This document shows positions 1 to 7,827 of a DNA stretch of 64,000 nt, piece by piece. The notes below the pieces were generated by a model. That model was not told where the DNA came from, ran no database searches, and saw only the letters and a program-made list of their open reading frames with translations. Each line of letters starts with the position of its first letter. Within the stretch, counting starts at the first letter, position 1. The stretch is from an uncultured Muribaculaceae bacterium (GTDB lineage: Bacteria; Bacteroidota; Bacteroidia; Bacteroidales; Muribaculaceae): positions 1 through 64,000 of the forward strand of contig CAJTMY010000007.1 in assembly GCA_910577355.1 (NCBI GenBank). Reading direction: 5' to 3'. The position numbers and the translations under genes were made by a program.

Positions 1-47
1 TCTTCGCCCGCAAGAAACTCCAGGAGCGCTTCGCCGACTACCGCTGA
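1..47 (+). CDS. 3' end of an unidentified gene (partial)
   Basis: An open frame enters from the left edge and ends with TGA at 45-47. The last residues read FARKKLQERFADYR, a charged, helix-like tail. A clear intrinsic terminator lies 39 nt further on, which supports a real gene end here. The visible part is too short to identify a family. Confidence 0.5.
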   Translation, partial: FARKKLQERFADYR

Positions 48-85
48 TTCGATTCCGCAACAGGATTTTTTCGCAACAACACAGC

Positions 86-113
86 AAAAGCCACCCCGCA
101 GGGTGGCTTTTGT
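86..113 (+). terminator. Intrinsic terminator of the left-edge gene
   Basis: A perfect 7-bp stem GCCACCC/GGGTGGC with loop CGCA is flanked by AAAA on the left and TTTTGTT on the right. The A and T tracts make it potentially bidirectional, but only the plus-strand gene ends nearby. Confidence 0.85.
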
Positions 114-116
114 TCA

Positions 117-141
117 GTAGGGACACTCGGCCCGTGCGTCC
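117..141 (+). repeat. REP-like element, type B (degenerate)
   Basis: GTAG followed by an imperfect palindrome beginning GGAC and ending GCGTCC. It has the same head and length as the other REP-like copies in the window, but the arms carry mismatches. It lies just after the terminator and upstream of lpxA. Confidence 0.5.
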
Positions 142-234
142 GCCCGACCGGATGGCACACCTACATTTTTATCCCGTAAGCCTGTTATTTTCGCGTTTTT
201 TTCACATATCTGTCCCACCATTCAAAAATTTCAC

Positions 235-242
235 TAATTTTG
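235..242 (+). promoter_or_regulatory. -7 element for lpxA
   Basis: TAATTTTG matches the Bacteroidota -7 consensus TAnnTTTG. It lies 40 nt before the ATG chosen for lpxA. No good -33 TTG is seen at the usual distance. Confidence 0.55.
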
Positions 243-281
243 CATATATCAAAATCCAATAACCATCAAAAACACTATAAT

Positions 282-1067
282 ATGATCAGCCCGCTTGCCT
301 ACGTCGACCCCGCCGCAAAACTCGGCAACGACGTCACCGTCCATCCATTCGCCTTCATCGACAAGGATGTCGAGATAGGCGACCGATGCGAGATCATGCC
401 CTATGCCTCGATAATGAAGGGCGCACGCATCGGCGAGAACACAAAAGTGTATCAGGGTGCAATCATCAGCGCCGACCCCCAGGACTTCCGCTGGAAAGGA
501 CAGAACACCTACTGCTACATCGGCGACAACTGTGTGATACGTGAACACGTGATCATAAACCGGGGCATAACACCCGAAGGAGGCACACACATCGCCGCCG
601 ACTGCTGGGTGATGGCCGACTCGCACATAGGCCACGACTCGCACGTCGAACAAGGATGCGTGCTCGGCAACGGCGTCACAATAGCCGGAGACGTACGGGT
701 GGAGCACGGATCGATACTGTCGAGCAACGTCATTCTCCACGAAGGCGTACACGTAGGCTCTCTCGTGCTCGTGAAAGGAGGATGCCGCATCTCATCCAAC
801 GTGCCACCCTTCATCATAATCGCGCACAACCCCGCCACATACTACGGCGTAAACTCCATAATCCTCACAAAACACGCCGGCTTCACACCCGAGCAGATCG
901 ACGACATAGCTAAGGCATACCGCCACATATACCAGTCGGGCACATCGCTCTACAACGCGCTCGGACGAATCGAGGCCGACATCGAGCAGTCCGACATACG
1001 CGACGAGATACTCGACTTCGTACGGCGCAACAACTCGCGCATCGTCGGAAACCGCTTCGACGACTGA
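282..1067 (+). CDS. lpxA: Acyl-ACP--UDP-N-acetylglucosamine O-acyltransferase (LpxA family)
   Basis: This cytoplasmic enzyme moves a 3-hydroxyacyl chain from acyl carrier protein to UDP-GlcNAc, the first step of lipid A synthesis. The 261-aa product is close to the usual LpxA length. Residues 1-190 are left-handed beta-helix hexapeptide repeats (for example VEIGDR, ARIGEN), and a helical C-terminal domain starts near the GVNSIIL segment. MADSHIGHDSHV contains the histidine (about His118) that aligns with the catalytic His125 of E. coli LpxA, and the IREHVIINRG segment matches the family. An upstream TTG at 240 would overlap the -7 box, so the ATG at 282 is preferred. The gene is not next to lpxD, lpxC or lpxB, so it could be one of two LpxA-type paralogues in the genome. 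Confidence 0.88.
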   Translation: MISPLAYVDPAAKLGNDVTVHPFAFIDKDVEIGDRCEIMPYASIMKGARIGENTKVYQGAIISADPQDFRWKGQNTYCYIGDNCVIREHVIINRGITPEGGTHIAADCWVMADSHIGHDSHVEQGCVLGNGVTIAGDVRVEHGSILSSNVILHEGVHVGSLVLVKGGCRISSNVPPFIIIAHNPATYYGVNSIILTKHAGFTPEQIDDIAKAYRHIYQSGTSLYNALGRIEADIEQSDIRDEILDFVRRNNSRIVGNRFDD

Positions 1068-1086
1068 TACCTGCCTCCATACAAGA

Positions 1087-1126
1087 CAACAGCCACAGGA
1101 CTACACCATGTGGCTGTTGCTGTTTT
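1087..1126 (+). terminator. Terminator of lpxA
   Basis: An 11-bp stem (CAACAGCCACA paired with TGTGGCTGTTG) with an 11-nt loop is followed by CTGTTTT, 20 nt after the lpxA stop codon. The rest of the lpxA-porU gap (1127-1407) holds an AT-rich stretch around 1215-1270 and a REP copy; no gene is seen in it. Confidence 0.8.
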
Positions 1127-1300
1127 ACGACAAAATGCAACTACTCTCACGAGCCGTTGCATCTCTAACCTATGATTCACTTATGGCCGATTTGGGGAAA
1201 ACCGACCGGATGCAAAGTTACAACGATTTTGTTTAATTATAAAAAACTTAACTATTTTTAAAAAATTTAACCGCCATTAACGCCCCTCTCCCGGCTCCCC

Positions 1301-1325
1301 GTAGGGTTCGCGGCCTGCCGCGACC
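1301..1325 (+). repeat. REP-like element, type A
   Basis: GTAG head followed by a palindrome with arms CGCGG/CCGCG around CCTG. It differs from the consensus type A copies by one extra T in the left arm. It lies about 80 nt upstream of porU. Confidence 0.75.
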
Positions 1326-1407
1326 GCCATCCCGCGTATTTAGGCATTGTCGTACAATAAATTGACATATCCCGCGTTATACCCCTACCGACCAATCATA
1401 TCCAAGC

Positions 1408-4400
1408 ATGTCCATATACAAGCATATATCCCTCCTCATAGCCATACTGGCCGCAGCCATATGCTCCCTGCCGGCCGCGGCATTCGCCCCCGACACATAC
1501 ACACAGCAGTCGGTACTCGCCTCAGGCCGCTGGGTAAAAGTCAGCGTCGACCGCTCGGGGATGCACCTGCTGCCCTCCGCCTCCCTGCGCCAATGGGGAT
1601 TCACCGATCTGTCGCGCGTACGGGTTTACGGCTACGGTGGACGACGCATATCCGACATACTCAACCGCGAAAACTATATCGACGACCTTCCCTGCATCGC
1701 ATCCGAGCTTACCGACGCCGGCATCGTATTCTACGCCGCAGGTCCCGACACATGGGTAAGCTCCACCGGCCAATACCACCACCGCGAGAACAACATCTAC
1801 ACCACACGCGGATACTACTTCATCACCGAAACAAACGGCGATGACAACAGCGCCATGCCGGTCACCGGCGTCGGAGCCGACGCCGCAGGCGCCATATCAA
1901 CCGGCTACGGAAGACTCCACCACGAGACCGACGGGGTGCTCGCCACCGAGGCCGGCGCCCTCTTTGTCGGCGAAGACTTCCGCTTCACCCCATCACGCAC
2001 CTACGACTTCAAGACACCCGGCCGCATCGCCACAGAACCCGTATGGATGGAATGCCAGTTTTTCCACAAACACGAAGGCGCCACGGCTCTGCTCAGCTTC
2101 ACGGTCGACCGGGCTCCTCTGCCCGAAGCCGCCACCGACCGCCTTGCGGCAACATCAGGCAGCAAATACGTACACGGCTCCATAGGCGCCACCCGCCACA
2201 CATTCACACCGGCCTCGGCCGACGGATTCCGTCTCGAACTCCGCTACACCCCCGGCCGCGTCGCCGAAAAAGCCAACCTCGACTACATATCAGTCAACTA
2301 CCGCCGCCGCCTCGAGATGGACGACGCCGGATACGTCGACTTCTGGGCCGCCGGCCCTACACTCAGCTTCGACACACGCGGCACCGACACACGCATATGG
2401 GACGTCACCGACCCCGCCCGCATCGAGCGCGTCGACGCCCGAAAGGACGCATCAGGCCACCTCACATGGAGCGTATCACGCACCGGCACACGCGCATACG
2501 CGGCATGGCGCCCCGGAGCACAGTTCCCGCAGCCCGCATTCGAAGGCACCGTCGCCCCCCAGAACCTGCACAACACCGACGGCGACACCCCCGACATGCT
2601 CATCCTCTCAGCACCCGCCTTCCGCACACAGGCACAGCGCATCGCCGACCTGCACGCACGCGTCGACACACTGCGCGTCAGCATCATCGACCCCGCCCTG
2701 ATATATAATGAATTCTCCTCCGGATCGCCCGACGTATCCGGCATACGCAGATACCTCAAGATGCTATACGACCGCGGCATCGCCGCCGGACGCCCCTTGC
2801 GCTACGTGCTGCTGATGGGCCGCGCCACACTCGACCACCGCATGATACTCGAATCATCGCGCCGGCTCAGCACCGGCACGATACCATGGTGGCTGTCCGA
2901 CAACGCACGCCTCGCCATGAGCGACAACGACGGTTACGGCACCGACGACTTCATCGCAATGCTCGACGACGGCGCCGGCTCCGACCACGGCCTCGACAAC
3001 CTATGCGTCGCCGTAGGCCGAATACCCCTGCTCTCCGCATCCGAAGGCGACGCTCTTGTCGACAAGCTCGAGCAATACATCACAAAATCGAAAAAGACCG
3101 GATGGAAAAACCGGCTCATCGTACTGGCCGACGACGAGGACAACGGCGTACACCTCCAGCAGGCCGAACGCATGACCGACCTCATGCTCGCCACCAAAGG
3201 CCAGCAGCACATCATCAGCAAGATATACATCGACGCATACGACCGCATCGGAGGCACATACCCCGAAGCACGCCGCGAGATGTTCCGCACACTCGACGAA
3301 GGCACCGCATGGTGGTTCTTCACCGGACACGCCAACAACCACTCATGGACAGGCGACGGCATGCTCACATTCGAAGACATCAACTCAATGTACCTCCGCA
3401 ACCTCCCCTTCATCGTCGCATCCACATGCGACTTCCTCCGCTGGGACTCCGAGACAATCTCCGGAGGCGAGATAATGTACAAAGAACGCTACGGCGGCGC
3501 CATCGGCATGATCAGCGCCACACGCCCCGTATACATCTCCGACAACGACTACTTCCTCAGCGCAATGGGCCGTCACACCCTCGAGCGCGACACCGACGGA
3601 CGCCTCCTCACAGCCGGCGAAGTATACCGCCGCGCCAAAAACGACATACTCAACTCCAAAGGCGAGCACGCTTCCAACCCCAACCGCCTCCGCTTCGTAT
3701 TCATGGGCGACCCCGCCATGCGCCCCGCCACCCCCGACAACATCGTCCGGCTCCTCACCATCAACGGCCGCGAAGTCGACCTCGACGAGCAGATAACCAT
3801 CGGAGCCATGGCCGACGCCACACTCACCGGACATATAATCGCACCCGACGGCACACCACTCACCGACTTCGACGGCACAGTCACCGTCGAACTCTTCGAC
3901 GCACTCCGCTCAGTCGTCACAAACGGATACGGCAAAGGCTCCGTCGAGACATTCGACACACAAGGCGAACGCCTCTACACCGGAGCCGCCCGGGTATCCG
4001 GCGGACAATTCACCCTCCACATCGCCATGCCCGACATGGTAGCCGACAACTTCCGCCCCGCCACACTCTCCATGTACGCCTGCGCATCAAACTCCACCGC
4101 CGAAGCCATCGGCGCATGCCGCGACTTCTACGTATACGGCTTCGACGAGCCCGAGCGACCCGACACCATCCCCCCCGTCATCGACACCATGTACCTCAAC
4201 CACCCCGCCTTCACCGACGGAGAGCTAGTCAACACCTCGCCCATGCTCATCGCCACACTCTCCGACAACACCGGCATCAACCTATCCACCGCAGGCATAG
4301 GCCGGCAGCTCACACTCATACTCGACGACCGCACCACATACTCCGACGTCAACGCATACTACACCCCCGCCCCCGACGGCTCTCCGGCCGGCACAGTCAA

Positions 4401-4824
4401 CTACCCCTTCGACAATATCGCACCCGGCCCCCACACACTGCGCCTGCGCGCGTTCGACACCGCCGGCAACCCCGTCACACGCACCATCGCATTCACCGTC
4501 ACCGACGACATCGCACCACGCATCTTCGACGTATACACCGACGCCAACCCCGCATCCACAGCCGCCAACTTCTACATACGACACGACCGCCCCGAAAACC
4601 TCCTCACAGTCACCGTCACCGTATACGACCTCATGGGACACCCCGTTTGGGACTCCACCGTCAAAGGCATGGCCGACATGGACATCTCCACACCCGTCAC
4701 CTGGGACCTCACCGACTACTCCGGCCGCCGCGTACCCCGCGGCATCTACCTCTACCGCGCATCCATCACCGCCGACAACACCCGCTACGAGACAGCCTCC
4801 CGCCGCATCGCCGTCACAAACTGA
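1408..4824 (+). CDS. porU: PorU-like type IX secretion system C25 peptidase / sortase
   Basis: PorU is the outer-membrane-associated protease that removes the C-terminal signal from type IX secretion cargo and attaches it to the cell surface. The 1138-aa protein starts with a Sec signal peptide (residues 1 to about 26, ending PAAAFA). A gingipain-like C25 catalytic domain covers about residues 395-750: GHANNHSW gives the catalytic His near 641, and ASTCDFLRWD gives the catalytic Cys near 674. Beta-sandwich domains follow, and the last 80 residues (VYDLMGHPVW, RRVPRGIYLYR) resemble the PorU C-terminal domain. Length fits PorU. GC content and codon use match the host, so this is a resident gene. 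A transposase-like gene begins 4 nt after its stop. It could instead be a C25-family cargo protease, but size and domain order favour PorU. Confidence 0.82.
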   Translation: MSIYKHISLLIAILAAAICSLPAAAFAPDTYTQQSVLASGRWVKVSVDRSGMHLLPSASLRQWGFTDLSRVRVYGYGGRRISDILNRENYIDDLPCIASELTDAGIVFYAAGPDTWVSSTGQYHHRENNIYTTRGYYFITETNGDDNSAMPVTGVGADAAGAISTGYGRLHHETDGVLATEAGALFVGEDFRFTPSRTYDFKTPGRIATEPVWMECQFFHKHEGATALLSFTVDRAPLPEAATDRLAATSGSKYVHGSIGATRHTFTPASADGFRLELRYTPGRVAEKANLDYISVNYRRRLEMDDAGYVDFWAAGPTLSFDTRGTDTRIWDVTDPARIERVDARKDASGHLTWSVSRTGTRAYAAWRPGAQFPQPAFEGTVAPQNLHNTDGDTPDMLILSAPAFRTQAQRIADLHARVDTLRVSIIDPALIYNEFSSGSPDVSGIRRYLKMLYDRGIAAGRPLRYVLLMGRATLDHRMILESSRRLSTGTIPWWLSDNARLAMSDNDGYGTDDFIAMLDDGAGSDHGLDNLCVAVGRIPLLSASEGDALVDKLEQYITKSKKTGWKNRLIVLADDEDNGVHLQQAERMTDLMLATKGQQHIISKIYIDAYDRIGGTYPEARREMFRTLDEGTAWWFFTGHANNHSWTGDGMLTFEDINSMYLRNLPFIVASTCDFLRWDSETISGGEIMYKERYGGAIGMISATRPVYISDNDYFLSAMGRHTLERDTDGRLLTAGEVYRRAKNDILNSKGEHASNPNRLRFVFMGDPAMRPATPDNIVRLLTINGREVDLDEQITIGAMADATLTGHIIAPDGTPLTDFDGTVTVELFDALRSVVTNGYGKGSVETFDTQGERLYTGAARVSGGQFTLHIAMPDMVADNFRPATLSMYACASNSTAEAIGACRDFYVYGFDEPERPDTIPPVIDTMYLNHPAFTDGELVNTSPMLIATLSDNTGINLSTAGIGRQLTLILDDRTTYSDVNAYYTPAPDGSPAGTVNYPFDNIAPGPHTLRLRAFDTAGNPVTRTIAFTVTDDIAPRIFDVYTDANPASTAANFYIRHDRPENLLTVTVTVYDLMGHPVWDSTVKGMADMDISTPVTWDLTDYSGRRVPRGIYLYRASITADNTRYETASRRIAVTN

Positions 4825-4828
4825 CATA

Positions 4829-5455
4829 ATGAATAACCCAACCGCCCCACGCAAATACCCACGTGCATCATTCCACGACTATAACGGCGGCGACTACTTC
4901 ATCACAGTCTGTACCCGAGGCAAACTACACTACTTCGGCGAAATCCACGACCAACAGATGCGCCTGTCCACCATCGGTAAAATCCTCACCGACAACCTCC
5001 AGGCGATAAACCAACACTTCCACGACGTAGAGATCCCCCTCTTCGTCGTAATGCCCAACCACTTCCACGCCATAATATCCATCCGCCCCAACACAAACAC
5101 GACCAACAATGTAGGGTCGCGGCCTGCCGCGACCGAAGCAACGGCGACACAACCGCAACCTGCCGCGACCGACGCAATCACCAACTTAGGCCGCCTCAAC
5201 CAATTAGCCCGTCTATCAGTCGCTACCGGCAGCGACCCCGCCTCGACCACACATCACAACACCCGATTATCTGTCGTAATCGGATCGATCAAATCACACG
5301 TCACCCGCCACGCCCGCCGTGCCGGCATCGAATTCGCCTGGCAAACCCGCTACCACGACCACATCATCCGAGGCACCCGCGACGGCAACAAAATAGCCGA
5401 CTACATCGAGACCAACGTCATCCGCTGGGAAACAGACTGCTTCTACACCCATTAA
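4829..5455 (+). CDS. REP-associated tyrosine transposase (RAYT, Y1 HUH family)
   Basis: RAYTs are single-copy HUH nucleases of the IS200/IS605 superfamily that cut at REP hairpins and are thought to spread them. In this 208-aa protein the HUH motif is in MPNHFHAI (His78 and His80), the catalytic tyrosine is expected at Tyr192 in DYIETN, and WQTRYHDHIIR is a family-typical segment near the C-terminus. Between the HUH and C-terminal parts, residues about 92-143 form a low-complexity insert (NVGSRPAATEA, QPAATDA, SVATGSDPA). That insert is encoded by one perfect and two degenerate REP-type palindromes read in frame. The gene starts 4 nt after porU and may be co-transcribed with it. It has no terminal repeats of its own, as expected for a RAYT. 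GC-rich codon use matches the host. Confidence 0.85.
   Translation: MNNPTAPRKYPRASFHDYNGGDYFITVCTRGKLHYFGEIHDQQMRLSTIGKILTDNLQAINQHFHDVEIPLFVVMPNHFHAIISIRPNTNTTNNVGSRPAATEATATQPQPAATDAITNLGRLNQLARLSVATGSDPASTTHHNTRLSVVIGSIKSHVTRHARRAGIEFAWQTRYHDHIIRGTRDGNKIADYIETNVIRWETDCFYTH
5111..5134 (+). repeat. REP element, type A, inside the RAYT reading frame
   Basis: GTAG followed by a 20-nt palindrome with arms GGTCGCGG and CCGCGACC and a CCTG centre. It is identical to the copies at 5530-5553 and, on the minus strand, 49079-49102. Here it is translated as VGSRPAAT. Degenerate relatives follow inside the same gene at about 5153-5172 and 5219-5236. Confidence 0.9.
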
Positions 5456-5529
5456 ACATCGATCGTATCGACCAACGTCCCGCCCCACAAACCGAAATAC
5501 TGCGGCGCCACTCGATGCACAAAACCGAC

Positions 5530-5553
5530 GTAGGGTCGCGGCCTGCCGCGACC
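5530..5553 (+). repeat. REP element, type A
   Basis: Exact copy of the 24-nt type A element, 75 nt downstream of the RAYT stop codon. With the inverted copy at 5597-5620 it forms a head-to-head pair separated by 43 nt, like bacterial BIMEs. Confidence 0.9.
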
Positions 5554-5596
5554 GCAACAACGCCCCCCCGAATACAAATAAAAACCCCACAACCGC

Positions 5597-5620
5597 GGTC
5601 GCGACAGGTCGCGACCCTAC
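5597..5620 (-). repeat. REP element, type A, compensated variant
   Basis: On the minus strand this reads GTAG plus a palindrome whose inner arms are GCGA and TCGC instead of GCGG and CCGC. One G-C pair became A-T with both partners changed, so the hairpin is kept. It is paired with the direct copy at 5530-5553. Confidence 0.9.
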
Positions 5621-5640
5621 ATCGTTATTACCGCCCGGAC

Positions 5641-5713
5641 AGGGCGCCCGCAGGCCGCCGATTTCATAGTAACCCCCACCGCAGTAGCCAAGGCGTGCGT
5701 AGCCCGCCGATTT
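5641..5713 (+). repeat. Family C hairpin modules
   Basis: Two modules of the type GGCGnnCGnAGnnCGCC followed by GATTT occur here (about 5644-5664 and 5690-5712). The same modules, in the other order, bound the 110-bp repeats at 8996, 22672 and 48807. The remaining bases up to 5888 hold no gene. An imprecise copy of a further short motif (ATCCGCGTAATCCGTG) is at 5775-5790. Confidence 0.6.
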
Positions 5714-5888
5714 GACCCACACTCCCTTGCCATGAATCCTATTAAACGCCCTACGACCGCCAACAAAATCCCCGATGATCCGCGTAATCCGTGTGCTTTA
5801 CGAGCCGGCTTTGCTCCGTCAAGCCAGCTCGTACAAAACTTTTTTCCGGAATATTCAAATCAGATTTGGTAGTTTCATGAATTATTCA

Positions 5889-5930
5889 TAATTTTGTCAC
5901 CATGGTAATTGTTACCACGGTGACAAAATT
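5889..5930 (+). promoter_or_regulatory. Promoter fused to a 41-nt inverted repeat directly before the ATPase start
   Basis: TAATTTTG at 5889-5896 fits the -7 consensus. It forms the left end of an inverted repeat with 19-nt arms (5890-5908 and 5912-5930), one mismatch and a 3-nt loop. The right arm ends exactly at the ATG at 5931. The whole 5' leader is therefore this hairpin, and no separate ribosome-binding site is seen. An operator for autoregulation, or a structure that hides the start codon, are both possible. Confidence 0.65.
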
Positions 5931-7262
5931 ATGAGATTCTATAATCGTACAAAGGAAATTGACGAACTGCGGCGGATTCAAGAGCGTGCCTTTGAATCGC
6001 GGTCGAGAATGACGGTGATAACCGGTCGACGTCGTATTGGCAAGACATCCCTTGCCTTGCGTGCTACTCATGGAGAGTATCCCACAGTATATCTGTTCGT
6101 CAGCCGCAAGAACGAGGCGGCATTGTGCGAGGAGTTTGCCGGGCTTGTATCGTCGACTCTCGGTTGCTATGTGCCGTCTGAGATAAAATCCTTCAAGTCC
6201 TTGTTCCAAATGTTGATGGAGCTTGCGAAGACTCGCAAGTTTAATCTGATTATTGATGAATTTCAGGAATTTTTCAATATCAATCCGTCGGTATTCAGCG
6301 ACATGCAGAATATCTGGGATTCATACCGCGACCACACGCATGTGAATCTGCTGCTCATGGGATCGATTTACTCGATGATACACAAGATTTCTGAAAGTTA
6401 TCATGAGCCGCTTTTCGGTAGGGCTGATGCCACAATATGCCTTTCTGGATTCGGTACAGAGACCATGAAGGAGATTATGCACGATTTTCGCCCCGATTAC
6501 ACCAATGATGCGTTGCTTGCTTTCTACTGCATCACCGGAGGTGTGCCGAAATATATTGAACTATTATGCGAAGACACCGATTTGTCTATTGATGAGATGT
6601 TCAATTATGTTATCCGGGAAAACTCACCCTTTACAGATGAAGGACGCAATCTGCTGATTGAGGAGTTTGGCAAAGATTACGGCATGTATTTCTCCGTGCT
6701 GAGTTGCATCGCATCCGGGGTAAATACTCAAGGTGCTATCGAATCTGCGTTGGGTGGCGTGACTGTGGCAGGGCATCTGAAACGATTGATCGAGGACTAT
6801 TCGCTAATCAGGCGTGTGCGTCCAATCATGTCGAAGCCCCGCTCACAGAATGTGCAATATGAGATCACCGACATTTTCCTGAAGTTCTGGTTCAACTATT
6901 TTGACCGGAATCAAACATTGATTGAGATGGGCAACTTCGATTACCTGCGTCAGATTGTCAAATCCGATTACCCTACATACTCCGGTCTAATGCTTGAAAA
7001 ATACTTCCGGCTCAAAATGATGGAAAGCCACGAGTATATAAACATCGGCTCATGGTGGGAGCGCAAGAAAGGAAAGGAAGCCAACGAGATTGACATCGTT
7101 GCCATCAAGACCGATGATAAAACCGCAGTAGTGGCGGAAGTGAAACGACAGCGCCGCAACTATGACCACAAGCTGTTCATGGAGAAAGTGGAACGCATCA
7201 AGTCATGTATACTGATGAAATATGATTTGGAAACGAAATTGCTGACATTGGATGATATGTAA
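5931..7262 (+). CDS. ATPase with C-terminal DUF234-like nuclease domain
   Basis: The 443-aa protein has a P-loop ATPase domain: Walker A GRRRIGKTS at 32-40 and Walker B LIIDE at about 106-110. The winged-helix-like middle is followed by a C-terminal domain with E386, D388 and an AEVKR segment (E403, K405). This E-D-ExK pattern is typical of PD-(D/E)XK nuclease folds and of the DUF234 domain found in the archaeal-type ATPase_2 family. The cellular role of this family is not known; members are common in mobile or accessory DNA. GC content is clearly lower than in porU or mutS, suggesting transfer. The start is fixed by the inverted repeat that ends at the ATG. Confidence 0.75.
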   Translation: MRFYNRTKEIDELRRIQERAFESRSRMTVITGRRRIGKTSLALRATHGEYPTVYLFVSRKNEAALCEEFAGLVSSTLGCYVPSEIKSFKSLFQMLMELAKTRKFNLIIDEFQEFFNINPSVFSDMQNIWDSYRDHTHVNLLLMGSIYSMIHKISESYHEPLFGRADATICLSGFGTETMKEIMHDFRPDYTNDALLAFYCITGGVPKYIELLCEDTDLSIDEMFNYVIRENSPFTDEGRNLLIEEFGKDYGMYFSVLSCIASGVNTQGAIESALGGVTVAGHLKRLIEDYSLIRRVRPIMSKPRSQNVQYEITDIFLKFWFNYFDRNQTLIEMGNFDYLRQIVKSDYPTYSGLMLEKYFRLKMMESHEYINIGSWWERKKGKEANEIDIVAIKTDDKTAVVAEVKRQRRNYDHKLFMEKVERIKSCILMKYDLETKLLTLDDM

Positions 7263-7302
7263 TTCGAGCTTTTCCACTCCCCCCCGAAACCTTCTCCCTT
7301 AT

Positions 7303-7422
7303 GAAATAACCTACAACCGTCCGAAACCCATACCCGACTCCCTGTGGATAAACCGCGGCAACTACCCCCACGAAGCATACGGATACTCCTTCACCCACCC
7401 CACACACCCGCCCCCGATAAAT
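7303..7422 (+). pseudogene. Remnant 3' end of the Rhs-flanking secreted protein family
   Basis: The frame reads EITYNRPKPIPDSLWINRG, then NYPHEAYGY. This is nearly the same as the C-terminal 40 residues of the intact genes ending at 8970 and 16368. No 5' part of the family is found upstream; the remnant abuts the end of the ATPase gene. It is a broken third copy left by deletion or recombination. Confidence 0.75.
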
Positions 7423-7539
7423 AGAGGCAACACAAGAGCCGCGCAACCGATAGGCCGCTCTTATTCGACCCCATACAGAAAGGCGCCGCAAGTGCCGCGT
7501 CAACCGGTAGACCTCTCACACCCACCGTATAAGCAGAGG

Positions 7540-7650
7540 CGCCATAGGTGCCGGGCGAATAGTAGGCCACGGCAAGGACGCCGTAGGTGTCCGCAGCCGT
7601 GGTATCAACGCATCATACCGCGAAGGAGCCGCGTAGCCGCGACACCCCTA
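7540..7650 (+). repeat. Family D intergenic repeat, copy 1
   Basis: About 100 bp starting near GGGCGAATAGTAGGCCAC and ending GAGCCGCGTAGCCGCGACAC. It aligns by eye with 28020-28130 in the same orientation and with 46546-46660 inverted. It contains several short GC-rich hairpins and no open frame. Confidence 0.6.
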
Positions 7651-7678
7651 CGCCGACTAACCGATAACCCCGCAGCCT

Positions 7679-7738
7679 GCGTAAGCGTACTCAGACAAAA
7701 ATTCCTCCTTGCGATGGCACCCGCAGGCCAACGATTTA
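7679..7738 (+). repeat. Family C repeat, partial copy
   Basis: The segment from the GTAAGCGTACTC part to GGCCAACGATTTAA matches, with substitutions, the right half of the copy at 8996-9105 (GATGGC, CCGCAGGCC and GATTT are kept). No gene is seen between it and the promoter at 7779. Confidence 0.5.
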
Positions 7739-7778
7739 AGCCCTCACGCTATAAAAACACGGAATACACCATAAAACA

Positions 7779-7810
7779 TTTGGTTTAACGGCATCCGCAT
7801 ATTACCTTTG
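7779..7810 (+). promoter_or_regulatory. Promoter of the first Rhs-flanking paralogue
   Basis: TTTG at 7779-7782 and TACCTTTG at 7803-7810 are separated by 20 nt, a full match to the Bacteroidota -33/-7 promoter. The ATG follows 17 nt later. Confidence 0.8.
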
Positions 7811-7827
7811 CAAAAACACATATAAAT

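Noticed and set aside
1213..1220. TAACTTTG on the minus strand, a possible -7 box
   Set aside because: There is no minus-strand gene to the left that it could serve; probably chance or part of a repeat in an AT-rich gap.
2886..4829. A 647-codon open frame overlapping porU on the same strand
   Set aside because: It is an Arg/His/Pro-rich shadow in the +1 frame of GC-rich DNA; porU in the other frame has a signal peptide and C25 motifs.
7252..7788. A 178-codon frame after the ATPase as a real gene
   Set aside because: Only 40 codons match the neighbouring family; the rest runs through repeat families D and C and lacks protein character.
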